64,000 bases of DNA from the NCBI RefSeq assembly GCF_019793435.1, contig NZ_JAILYH010000007.1:62001-126000 (forward strand), written 5' to 3'. The notes under the pieces were generated by a model. That model ran no database searches. It was not told where the DNA came from and saw nothing but the letters and a program-made list of their open reading frames with translations. A program made the position numbers and the translations under genes. Below, piece after piece: positions 1-9,105 of this stretch; the stretch's first letter is position 1, and each line of letters begins with the position of its first letter. This DNA comes from Rhizobium redzepovicii. GTDB lineage: Bacteria; Pseudomonadota; Alphaproteobacteria; Rhizobiales; Rhizobiaceae.

Positions 1-1160
1 CGCGCCGAACGATGCGGAAGATGCAGACCGCGATGGCGAAAAGGCCGGCCGCATAGAAACCACCGATGGAGAAGGGATCGGTGCGTAGAAGAACAAAGGC
101 CGACTGCGCTTCCGACACATTCCTCAGCCAGAGTTCGACCAGCATCGGATCAAGACCGGCGAGCGGATCGCTCAGGCATTGCGGCGCAATCACCATCGCC
201 GAACCGAGAACACCGGCACCGACGAGGCCAAGCGCCGCAAAGCGCAAGGGGCGACTCAGGCGGCTTGCAAAGACCGCCGAAGACAGCAGCAGCCCGCCGC
301 CGATCGCCGCCAGGCTGTAATAACCGAGCGAGAGATTGTCGCAGGTGACCATCGAATAGAGCCGCGGCGGTACCGTTGCGACAAAGAGAATGCTGATCGC
401 CATTGCCAGCGCCAGCCCGAATGCCTTCGCGGCGACGGCGAATTTTTCGCCTTCCCACGCCCAGAGCAAAGCGATGGTCAGACAGACGGCCGCGACAAAA
501 GGCGTCGTCTCGGCGCCGATGGCGATGGCGACCGCTGCCGCGATGCCGGCAACCGCATAACTCCTGCCGCGCCGCTGCGGATCCAGCAGCATCGCCACCA
601 TCGTCGCGACCAGCGCCAGCTGCGCATTGTGATGATCGATGGCTCCAGGCGCAAAACGGTTGCCGGTGTAGATCGCAAGACCGGTCATGCCGAGACTGAT
701 ATGCATGCCGGCGACACCGCCGATGCGCCGCCCGGCAACGGCCATGGCAAGCATGGCGGGGAGGACGAGCGAAACCGGCCAAACGGCAAGCGCCAGGGCC
801 TCAGCCGTCTCGTGGGGCGCAAACAGACCGAAGAACCAGATCAGCGAAGCGATCGGCAGATCGATCAGCCGCGACCAGTGCATCAGCGTGCCGCCACCGA
901 GGCCGAGGCGATATTGCATCAGATCGAACCAGCCCTGCCCGGCGAGAAAATCGCGAACCTCGATGAGACGCATTCCGTCGTCATTGTCGGGACCGACATA
1001 ATCGGTCGCAGTGAAAAGCTTGGCGACGAGGAGGATGGTGGCGAGAATGACGCTATAGCAGATGACGGTTGGCCACAGGCGCATCATCAACCGCCCCAAC
1101 CCGCCCCTTTGGGCGGCGGTCACGGATGCGGCATTGGTGATCGGCTGCACGGCGTTCATC
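1..1160 (-). CDS. Polytopic membrane glycosyltransferase (GT-C/GtrC-like), 3' part outside window
   Basis: A minus-strand frame stays open from an ATG at 1160 to the window edge, giving 386 codons with no stop; the C-terminus is missing. After a short cytoplasmic tail there is a membrane segment (about residues 32-48). A predicted periplasmic stretch follows with acidic residues in PDNDDGMRL and the motif RDFLAGQGWFD, then many hydrophobic spans. This layout fits GT-C enzymes, which use lipid-linked sugars and carry an acidic motif in the first outer loop. It is divergent from a GT2 and a GtrA gene, so it may be the transferase of a GtrABC-like set. The exact family and acceptor are unknown. 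No strong ribosome site precedes the ATG. Confidence 0.75.
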
Positions 1161-1318
1161 GTGGTTAGCGCTTCGTTTCCGGATGCCGAAGCTTAACCGC
1201 AGCCGATCAAGAAAGTGTAAAGCCGATTGCGGCAGCTGCCGATTTTGCTTTCGTCATAGGGTCTTATTAACGCCGGGTGGTTTAGGCTCGGCTCGGCTTT
1301 TGTGTAACGAGTAAAGTC

Positions 1319-2326
1319 ATGGCCCGATCGAGTACCGATAAACTGGACATTGCCGTCCTGCTTCCCTGCTATAATGAAGCCGCGACGATCGGCCCTGTGG
1401 TGCGAGGTTTCCGCGCGACGCTGCCGGATGCGGCGATCCACGTCTACGACAACAATTCCACCGATGGCACCGCCCTGCAGGCGATGCTTGCCGGGGCGCA
1501 TGTCGTGCGCGAGCGGCGGCAGGGCAAGGGCCACGTCGTGCGCCGGATGTTCGCCGACATTGACGCCGACATCTACATCATCGCCGACGGCGACGGCACC
1601 TATACGCCAGCCGATGCCGAGGAACTGGTGCGCACACTGCTGACCGAGCGGGCCGACATGGTGGTGGGAACCCGCCGCGGCGTTCATGCCGATGCCGGCC
1701 GTCAGGGCCATGCGCTCGGCAACCGGCTTTTCAACCTGCTCTACCGGACGATCTTCGGCCCCGACTTCACCGATATCTTTTCCGGCTACCGCGCTTTCTC
1801 ACGCCGCTTCGTCAAGAGCTTCCCGGCGGTATCAGGCGGCTTCGAGATCGAAACCGAAATGTCCGTGCACGCCTCGCGGCTGAAGCTGCCGGTCAGCGAG
1901 CTGGAACTCGATTACGGCCGCCGGCCGGAAGGCTCGCATTCCAAGCTTTCGACCTTTCGCGACGGCGGCAGGATTCTCTGGATGTTCGCGATGCTGATGA
2001 AGGAAACCCGGCCCTTCGCCTTCTTCAGCACGATCAGCGCCACCTTCATGCTGGCGAGCGTCGGCTTCATGGCGCCGGTGCTGGCGGAATATTTCCAGAC
2101 GGGTCTCGTCAGCCGCATGCCGACCTGGGTGCTGTCGATGGCGCTGATGATGATTTCGTTCATGCTGTTTACCGCCGGCGTCATCTTGGATTCGGTGGCC
2201 CGCGCCCGCGCCGAACAGCTTCGTATCCATTATATGAGCCTGGAGACGCCGAGCGCGGCCAAGGCGCCGCTCGGCGAGGCAGCGCCCGCATCGCGTGGGC
2301 GTCCTGGCAAGGCGGATGCGGCATGA
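1319..2326 (+). CDS. Family 2 glycosyltransferase (GtrB / polyprenyl-phosphate sugar synthase-like)
   Basis: 335 aa. The N-terminal GT-A domain (about 8-230) opens with AVLLPCYNEAATIG and has the nucleotide-binding acidic motif IADGDGTY near residue 85. Two hydrophobic spans follow at about 237-262 and 270-292, as in GtrB or DPM1-type enzymes that load a sugar onto polyprenyl phosphate at the inner membrane face. The stop overlaps the start of the gtrA-like gene by 4 nt (ATGA), so the two are translationally coupled. The donor sugar cannot be read from the sequence. Confidence 0.88.
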   Translation: MARSSTDKLDIAVLLPCYNEAATIGPVVRGFRATLPDAAIHVYDNNSTDGTALQAMLAGAHVVRERRQGKGHVVRRMFADIDADIYIIADGDGTYTPADAEELVRTLLTERADMVVGTRRGVHADAGRQGHALGNRLFNLLYRTIFGPDFTDIFSGYRAFSRRFVKSFPAVSGGFEIETEMSVHASRLKLPVSELELDYGRRPEGSHSKLSTFRDGGRILWMFAMLMKETRPFAFFSTISATFMLASVGFMAPVLAEYFQTGLVSRMPTWVLSMALMMISFMLFTAGVILDSVARARAEQLRIHYMSLETPSAAKAPLGEAAPASRGRPGKADAA

Positions 2327-2700
2327 GAAAGCTCGTCCGCTTCGTCATTGCCGGCGGCATCGGCTTTCTCGTCGATGCCGGCGTCCTGTCGGCGCTGCTT
2401 CATCTGACGCCGCTCGGGCCTTTCTTGGCACGGCTCGTCGCGATCGCGCTGGCAATGGCGGCAACCTGGGCTTTCAACCGGAGCTTCACCTTCGATCGCT
2501 CCGGCCGATCGCTTGCCGCCGAAGGCTTTCGCTACGGTTCGGTCGGCGTGACGGCAGCCTTGGTCAATTACGGGCTTTATTCCGCACTTCTGCTGTCGCT
2601 GCCTGCCCTTCAGCCGCTGGCGGCCATGGTGATCGCCAGCCTCGCCTCGATGATCTTCAGCTTTTTCGGTTATTCGCGCTTCGTCTTCCGCGCCGAATAA
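2323..2700 (+). CDS. GtrA family membrane protein
   Basis: 125 aa with four hydrophobic segments and the family features: an N-terminal RFVIAGGIGFLVD helix, NRSFTF after the second helix, and FSFFGYSRFVF at the end. GtrA proteins are small four-helix membrane proteins thought to flip undecaprenyl-phosphate-linked sugars. It overlaps the GT2 gene by 4 nt, which supports a joint role in glycosylating an exported polymer. The opposing oxidoreductase gene ends directly next to it. Confidence 0.88.
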   Translation: MRKLVRFVIAGGIGFLVDAGVLSALLHLTPLGPFLARLVAIALAMAATWAFNRSFTFDRSGRSLAAEGFRYGSVGVTAALVNYGLYSALLLSLPALQPLAAMVIASLASMIFSFFGYSRFVFRAE

Positions 2701-3687
2701 TCAGACTGATTCCCAGCCGTCCTTCTCGCTGGCGCGGTAGATCGCGTCGATGACCTTCTGGTTCAATTTCGAATTTTCGAGCGTGACGAGCTCTTCCTTG
2801 CCGTCCTTCACCGCCCGGGCAAAGGCTTCGACTTCCCGCTTGTACTGGCGACTGTCCTGGAAGCGGAAGATGCGCGATTCATTGTGGCTGCGGTCGGTAA
2901 GCTCGATCTCTTCAGGCCCAAAGCGGTTGGCGTTGAACGGCGACTTGACCTCGATATAGCCGTCGGTGCCGTGAAAGACCATGACCTGGCGGTTGGCCAT
3001 CTGCGTCGAGATGTAGAAGCTCAACTCGAAATCACCGAAATCGGCTTTGACGCTTGAATAGATATCCGTCCCGAATTCGGGATCGCGCTCGGTAACGGCC
3101 TGGATGCGGAGCGGCTCCTTGCCGGTGGAAAAACGCGTGCCCATGACGGGATAGACGCCGATATCCGGAAGGCCGCCGCCGCCAAGCTCTGGAATGTTGC
3201 GCATGTTGGCGGCATCGCGGTTGAAATAGGTGAAGGCGCCCTGCACATGCCGCAGCTTGCCGATCGCGCCCTCATCGATCAGCGCGCGCACCTTCTGCCA
3301 GACCGGGGAATAGGTGATCATATAGGCTTCGGTGACCACCACGCGGTTGCGGTCGCGGGCGGCGATCACATCGTCGATATCGCCGGCCTTCAAGGCGAGC
3401 GGTTTTTCACAGAGCACGTGCTTGCCGGCATCGGCTGCTTTGATCGACCATTCGATATGCTGCGAGGTCGGCAGCGGGATATAGACCGCGTCGATGAGAT
3501 CGGAGGCCAGCATCTCCTCATAGGAGCCGAAGGCATGGGGCACCGAAAAACGGTCGGCCATCTCCCTGGCGCGCGCGAGATCACGGCTGGCGATCGCCGT
3601 GACGACGCAATTCTCCGCGTCCTGGATTGCAGGAACGACATTGTCGCGGCCGATCTTTGCCGTTGAAATGATACCGAAGCGCAACAT
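2701..3687 (-). CDS. Gfo/Idh/MocA family NAD(P)-dependent oxidoreductase
   Basis: 328 aa. A Rossmann-type N-terminal domain ([16 protein letters not shown]) is followed by the diagnostic CEKPLAL motif near residue 95 and the larger alpha/beta domain with [12 protein letters not shown]. Family members oxidise or reduce sugars and polyols; the substrate here is not evident. I place the start at 3687 rather than at in-frame codons upstream because GGGAGG lies about 9 nt before it and MLRFGI is the normal family start. It converges directly on gtrA with no intergenic space. Confidence 0.88.
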   Translation of the reverse strand: MLRFGIISTAKIGRDNVVPAIQDAENCVVTAIASRDLARAREMADRFSVPHAFGSYEEMLASDLIDAVYIPLPTSQHIEWSIKAADAGKHVLCEKPLALKAGDIDDVIAARDRNRVVVTEAYMITYSPVWQKVRALIDEGAIGKLRHVQGAFTYFNRDAANMRNIPELGGGGLPDIGVYPVMGTRFSTGKEPLRIQAVTERDPEFGTDIYSSVKADFGDFELSFYISTQMANRQVMVFHGTDGYIEVKSPFNANRFGPEEIELTDRSHNESRIFRFQDSRQYKREVEAFARAVKDGKEELVTLENSKLNQKVIDAIYRASEKDGWESV

Positions 3688-3902
3688 GGTCCAAGCCTCC
3701 CAAACAGGTTTCCGCGAACCATATTCAGGCCTTCGCTGCGGCGCAATGGCGCGGGCTGAAATCACGGAAGTTTGCCTTCCCTCATGCCCGGATCGCGCTA
3801 GGTTCTCTCAGATCGTTAGAGAATGATGTTTCGGCGTCATGCTCCGGGACCGCGTTCTGCCGTACCCGCGATTTCAATTACATCACCATTTTGGAGAGCG
3901 TC

Positions 3903-4849
3903 ATGGAAATGCGCCGGCTTGGAAAAACAGGTCTTTCGGTCGCGCCGATCGTCATCGGCGGCAATGTCTTCGGCTGGACGGCCGACGAGGAAACATCCTT
4001 CGCCATTCTCGACGCCTTCTTCGATGCGGGCCTCAACACGATCGATACAGCGGATGTCTATTCCGCCTGGGTTCCCGGCAACAAGGGCGGCGATTCCGAG
4101 GAGATCATCGGGCGCTGGCTGAAGCAGGCAAGCCTCTCCCGCGACAAGGCCGTGATCGTTACCAAGGTCGGCTCGGATATGGGCCAGGGAAAAACACTCA
4201 AGGAGAGCTATATCCTGAAAGCAGTCGAGGATTCGCTCAGCCGGCTGCAGACCGAATATATCGATCTCTATCTCTCGCATTGGCCGGACGCCGATACGCC
4301 CCACGAGGAACGCTCGTTGCCTTTGCCAAGCTGAAGCAGCAGGGCAAGATCCGCGCCATCGGCTGCTCAAATTATGATGCGACACTGCTGCAGGCGTCCT
4401 TCGACGCCGCCGAAAAGGCCGGTCTGCCGCGTTACGATGTGGTGCAGCCGGAATATAACCTCTATGAGCGCTCGAGCTTCGAGGGGCCGCTGGCCGAGCT
4501 CTGCGTCAAAGAGGATATCGGCGTCATCACCTATTTCAGCCTCGCCGCCGGCTTCCTCACCGGCAAGTACCGCAGCAAGACGGATACGCAAGGCCGCGCC
4601 CGCGAGGGCCGGGTTTCGACCTATCTGGATGACAAGGGCCTGCGCATTCTTGCCGCACTCGACAGGGTGTCCACTGAAACCGGCGCCAAGCCCGCGGAAA
4701 TTTCGCTCGCCTGGCTTTTGCGCAAGAAGGGCGTGACGGCGCCGATCGCCAGCGCCACCAGCCTTTCGCAGCTTGAAAGCCTGGCGAAATCAGCGACACT
4801 TCAGCTTTCCGATGACGCGATGGCGCTGCTCGACGAAGCCGGCCGCTGA
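3903..4849 (+). pseudogene. Aldo/keto reductase, broken by a -1 frameshift near 4309
   Basis: The first frame starts at ATG 3903 (GGAG 6 nt upstream) and reads MEMRRLGKTGLSVAP, then the catalytic D and Y (TIDTADVY), K (VIVTKVGSD) and H (LYLSHWPD). It leaves the family alignment after DTPHEE and stops at 4334. The remainder (TLVAFAKLKQQGKIRAIGCS up to LDEAGR) continues in another frame to 4849. Restoring one A in the GAGGAA at 4305-4310 would give HEETLVAFAK and an enzyme of about 315 aa. Either the gene is recently inactivated or this base is a sequencing error. The GNAT gene follows after 13 nt, so the pair was probably an operon. Confidence 0.85.
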
Positions 4850-4862
4850 AAGAGAAGAAACG

Positions 4863-5306
4863 ATGACCGTGACGATCCGAGATGCCCGCCCCGAAGACGA
4901 AGCGCGTTGGCGCGAACTCTGGGCTGATTATCTCGCCTTCTACGAAGTCACGGTCGATGCCGATATCACCGACCAGACATGGCGCCGGGTTTTCGATCCG
5001 GCGTCGGCGATCCTCATGCGCGTCGCCGAGGTCGACGGCAGGATCATGGGCTTTGCGCTCTATCTCACCCATGAGGGCACGTGGATCCGCGGCAGGGACT
5101 GCTATCTCGAAGACCTGTTCGTCGATCCCGAGGCACGCGGCAAAGGCGTTGGGCGGGCGCTGATGGACGATCTCGTCGAACTCGGCAAGGCGAAGGGCTG
5201 GTCGCGGCTCTATTGGCATACGAACGAGCAGAACAAGACGGCCCGGGCGCTCTATGACAGCTATGTCGAGAGCGACGGGCACATTCGCTACCGAATCAGT
5301 TTTTGA
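4863..5306 (+). CDS. GNAT family N-acetyltransferase
   Basis: 147 aa with GNAT motif order: MTVTIRDARPEDE at the start, a central strand with GFALYLTH, then LEDLFVDPEARGKGVGRAL containing the acetyl-CoA pyrophosphate loop (R/Q-x-x-G-x-G/A type), and NKTARALYDSYV near the end. The start at 4863 follows AGAGAAG. It lies 13 nt after the frameshifted aldo/keto reductase. The acceptor is unknown. Its 3' end overlaps the convergent downstream gene by 11 nt. Confidence 0.9.
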   Translation: MTVTIRDARPEDEARWRELWADYLAFYEVTVDADITDQTWRRVFDPASAILMRVAEVDGRIMGFALYLTHEGTWIRGRDCYLEDLFVDPEARGKGVGRALMDDLVELGKAKGWSRLYWHTNEQNKTARALYDSYVESDGHIRYRISF

Positions 5307-5913
5307 GTGCGGGAAAACCCTCGTACCATTCGGAATGCCGCCCCTCCCAGTTCGCCATGCCCGGTTTGGTTAGGATGCCGCGTGGGCTGATATAACTCTG
5401 GATCACCCGTTTTGGCCGTTCGTGCCACTGGATATTGAAAGCCCAGAGCTTCGGGAAAAAGCAGAGCGAGGCATAAGGCAAATGGTCGTGGATCCACCAG
5501 GCGAGCCGTTGCCAGTCGCTTTCGTCGCTGTAGCGGTCGAGCATCCACGGCACGACGATGCAGACCGCAGCACCCATGCAGCCGTCGAAATCCCGCATGT
5601 CCCAAATGTGATGGGCGGCAGTGGCGGCATTGGTCGAGCAGTTCAGATTGTTGTCGTTGCCGAACCTGTTGACATCGGGCGATCGATAGCCGGAGCGGAT
5701 ATGCAGACGACCGAAGGTCGCTTCCAGCGGCTCCAGCAATTCCTGGCAAAGCCTCCTGCCTGCCTCGATCGCCAGATCGGGGTCCTCGGGAATGTTGGGA
5801 ATTCGGTGGAAATCGGCAATTTCGGAGTGCAGGAAATCGCGGAAGAAGAAGTTCTGCGACAGCCTTATCCGGCCAAGATCCTCCAGACCCTTCATCGAAC
5901 CCGGCTTTCGCAT
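5296..5913 (-). CDS. Conserved hypothetical protein with peptidase M15-like segment
   Basis: 205 aa. The middle reads RLHIRSGYRSPDVNRFGND, resembling the S-G-Y-R-S/T-P core of M15-type D-Ala-D-Ala carboxypeptidases, and it is followed by AAHHIWDMRD. The second half (WWIHDHLPYASLCFFPKLWAFN) is not recognised. There is no signal peptide. I chose start 5913 because GGGAGGAAG sits just upstream; ATG 5934 is an alternative. Peptidase activity is inferred from one short motif only. The 3' end overlaps the GNAT gene tail to tail. Confidence 0.65.
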   Translation of the reverse strand: MRKPGSMKGLEDLGRIRLSQNFFFRDFLHSEIADFHRIPNIPEDPDLAIEAGRRLCQELLEPLEATFGRLHIRSGYRSPDVNRFGNDNNLNCSTNAATAAHHIWDMRDFDGCMGAAVCIVVPWMLDRYSDESDWQRLAWWIHDHLPYASLCFFPKLWAFNIQWHERPKRVIQSYISPRGILTKPGMANWEGRHSEWYEGFPALKN

Positions 5914-6063
5914 GACGTTCTCTTCCTCCCACATCGATGGCAGGAAACATCGCCCGGAGCAGATTTCCAGTCCACCCGAAATCGATCGGGAACAATTTGC
6001 GCAATCCTTGCTTCTTAATGTGTCGCCGCATTCGCGGCCTTCCCCAGAACAAGGATCGAGAAA

Positions 6064-6561
6064 ATGGCCAAGGAAAAGACGTTGGAAGATCTCTTCTACG
6101 ACACGCTGAAGGATATCTATTTTGCCGAACGGCAGATCCTGCGCGCCCTGCCGAAGATGGCGCGCGCCGCCCAGTCCCCCGAATTGAAAGCGGGTTTCCA
6201 GAAGCACTTGGAGCAAACCGAAGGCCAGGTCGAGCGCCTGCAGCAGGTTTTCGAGAAGATCGGCAAACGCGCCCAGGGCAAGACCTGCGAGGCGATCCAG
6301 GGCATTATCGCCGAGGGCGAGGAAATCATGGAGGAATTCAAGGGCACGCCAGCGCTGGATGCCGGCCTGATTTCCGCGGCCCAGGCCGTCGAGCATTATG
6401 AAATCGCCCGTTACGGCACACTGAAGACCTGGGCCGCGACGCTCGGCTTCAAGGATGTCGTCAGCCTGCTCGACCAGACGCTGCAGGAGGAAACGGCGAC
6501 CGACAAGACCCTCTCGCAGCTCGCCACCACAGCAGCAAACCAGAAGGCCAAGGCTGCCTGA
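6064..6561 (+). CDS. YciE/YciF ferritin-like protein (DUF892)
   Basis: 165 aa, almost entirely helical. It starts MAKEKTLEDLFYDTLKDIYFAERQ, the typical DUF892 opening, with helix-borne metal-ligand candidates: E in YFAERQIL, E and H in QKHLEQTEGQVERL, and E/H in AVEHYEIARYG. DUF892 proteins form four-helix ferritin-like dimers and are usually stress-induced; no reaction is established. It ends at a strong hairpin shared with the convergent LysR gene. Confidence 0.9.
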   Translation: MAKEKTLEDLFYDTLKDIYFAERQILRALPKMARAAQSPELKAGFQKHLEQTEGQVERLQQVFEKIGKRAQGKTCEAIQGIIAEGEEIMEEFKGTPALDAGLISAAQAVEHYEIARYGTLKTWAATLGFKDVVSLLDQTLQEETATDKTLSQLATTAANQKAKAA

Positions 6562-6570
6562 CGGATGAGA

Positions 6571-6600
6571 GCGGGCGGCAAGTCTCTTACCGCCGCCCGC
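6571..6600. terminator. Bidirectional hairpin between the YciE-like and LysR genes
   Basis: GCGGGCGGC at 6571-6579 pairs perfectly with GCCGCCCGC at 6592-6600 around a 12-nt loop. It lies between the stops of two convergent genes (6561 and 6607). The following T content on either strand is modest. Confidence 0.65.
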
Positions 6601-6606
6601 ATTCTT

Positions 6607-7494
6607 CTAAACATATCTGAAGAAATCGATGAAGGCCCGCAGCGCCGGGCGCATCTGCCGCCGGGTGGGATAGTAAAGAAACGGCCCGGAATAGGGCGCG
6701 CACCAATCCGCCAGTACCCGCACGAGCCTGCCGCTCGTCAGCTCGGCATCCACCCGCATATCGAAGAGATAGGCAAGGCCGGCGCCGTTAAGCGCCGCAA
6801 GCAGGGCCAGCCGGTCCTCGCTGACAATCAGCGGCCCGTCGACCGCAACAACCAATTCCTGCCCATCCTTTTCGAATTCCCAGCGATAGATGGAGCCATT
6901 GGTAAAGCGCCGCTTGATGCATCGATGATGGACGAGGTCGCGCGGGTGTTCCGGTTTTGGATGGCGCTCGAAATATTCGGGCGATGCGGCGATGACAGTG
7001 GTCAAAGGGGGTGAGAACTTCACCGCGATCATATCGGCCTCCAAGCTCTCCTCCAGCCTTATACCGGCGTCGAACCCCTCCTTGACGATATCGGTGAAGC
7101 CGTCCTCATTGGCAATCTCCAGGGTGATATCGGGATAGAGGTTGAGAAAATCGCCGAGGCGCGGGGCGAGCAGGAGATCGGAGGCGAAACGCGGCGCAGT
7201 GATGCGCAGGTTGCCGGCCGGCTTGGCGCGCGTATCGCGGACAGCCTCCAGGGCAATATCGATCTCCTCGAGCGCCGGACGCAGCCTTTCGAGAAGCAGG
7301 CGGCCCTCCTCCGTCGGCGCGACACTGCGGGTGGTGCGCGCCAGGAGCCTGACCCCCAGGCTTTCCTCGAGGCTCGAGATCGCATGGCTGATCGCTGACG
7401 GCGCGACGAGGAGTTCCTTGGCCGCGGCGCGGAAGCTGCGATGCTCAGAGACGGCGGCGAGAACGGCGAGTTGCGAGAGCTGTGTTCTGTTCAT
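6607..7494 (-). CDS. LysR family transcriptional regulator
   Basis: 295 aa. The N-terminal winged helix (residues 1-60) reads MNRTQLSQLAVLAAV, then SFRAAAKELLVAPSAISHAI and LEESLGVRLLARTTRSV, as in the LysR HTH. A substrate-binding domain (about 90-290) follows. It is divergent from an aldo/keto reductase gene with 116 bp between the starts, the usual LysR-target arrangement, so it probably controls that gene and itself. The effector is unknown. Confidence 0.93.
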   Translation of the reverse strand: MNRTQLSQLAVLAAVSEHRSFRAAAKELLVAPSAISHAISSLEESLGVRLLARTTRSVAPTEEGRLLLERLRPALEEIDIALEAVRDTRAKPAGNLRITAPRFASDLLLAPRLGDFLNLYPDITLEIANEDGFTDIVKEGFDAGIRLEESLEADMIAVKFSPPLTTVIAASPEYFERHPKPEHPRDLVHHRCIKRRFTNGSIYRWEFEKDGQELVVAVDGPLIVSEDRLALLAALNGAGLAYLFDMRVDAELTSGRLVRVLADWCAPYSGPFLYYPTRRQMRPALRAFIDFFRYV

Positions 7495-7580
7495 TGATCG
7501 AAAGAATAGAACAACCCGTTAGAAGCTGCATGTATTTTCTGACTGGTGCGGCAAGGATATGGTCTGCCCGTACCGCATAG

Positions 7581-8603
<1,023 letters not shown>

Positions 8604-8610
8604 GCGACAA

Positions 8611-8640
8611 AAGCCCGGCCTGATTCAACAGGCCGGGCTT
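8611..8640 (+). terminator. Rho-independent-type hairpin after the aldo/keto reductase
   Basis: AAGCCCGGCCTG (8611-8622) pairs perfectly with CAGGCCGGGCTT (8629-8640) around ATTCAA, starting 8 nt after the stop codon. Confidence 0.85.
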
Positions 8641-8694
8641 GCCTTCGCGGCCGGCGAAACTATCTAACGCCATCTCGGAGAACGGGATGAAACT

Positions 8695-9054
8695 ATGTCG
8701 GATAGGCAGGCAGTCGAACAGACGGTTCATCTCTATGTCGAAGGCATGGCCTTCGCCAATGAGGCAGCCTTGAAAAAGGCCTTTCACCCGAAAAGCTCGA
8801 TCATCGGCTATTACCAGAATGCCGTCGAATGGCTGACGCGGGACGAGTTCATCGCCGCGATCCTGGCGGAGGAGCCAGCCCCGCCCGGCACGCAGCCCTT
8901 CATGGATATACAGAGCGTCGATGTCGAGGGCGATGCGGCCAGCGTCAAGGTCACCGACGATTTCGCCGGAATGCGTTTCACCGATTATCTCTCATTGCTG
9001 AAGATCGAAGGCCGATGGACGATCGTCGGCAAGCTTTACCATCTTCATAGGTGA
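8695..9054 (+). CDS. NTF2-like protein (putative lumazine-binding family)
   Basis: 119 aa with the layout of small NTF2-fold proteins: an N-terminal helix (SDRQAVEQTVHLYVEGM), then AFHPKSSIIGYY, a helix around LTRDEFIAAI, and alternating strands ending in DYLSLLKIEGRWTIVGKLYH. Members are single-domain and often uncharacterised; no catalytic residues can be assigned. An imperfect GACCGG/CCGGTC hairpin at 9058-9078 lies between it and the convergent pheT. Confidence 0.75.
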   Translation: MSDRQAVEQTVHLYVEGMAFANEAALKKAFHPKSSIIGYYQNAVEWLTRDEFIAAILAEEPAPPGTQPFMDIQSVDVEGDAASVKVTDDFAGMRFTDYLSLLKIEGRWTIVGKLYHLHR

Positions 9055-9105
9055 AAAGACCGGCCACAGCGACCGGTCGACTATTCCTATTGTTAGCCGG
9101 CAAGA

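Noticed and set aside
3825-3870. Possible copy of the CATCATGCTC-type repeat
   Set aside because: Only a partial match (TTTCGGCGTCATGCTC) with no mirrored arm.
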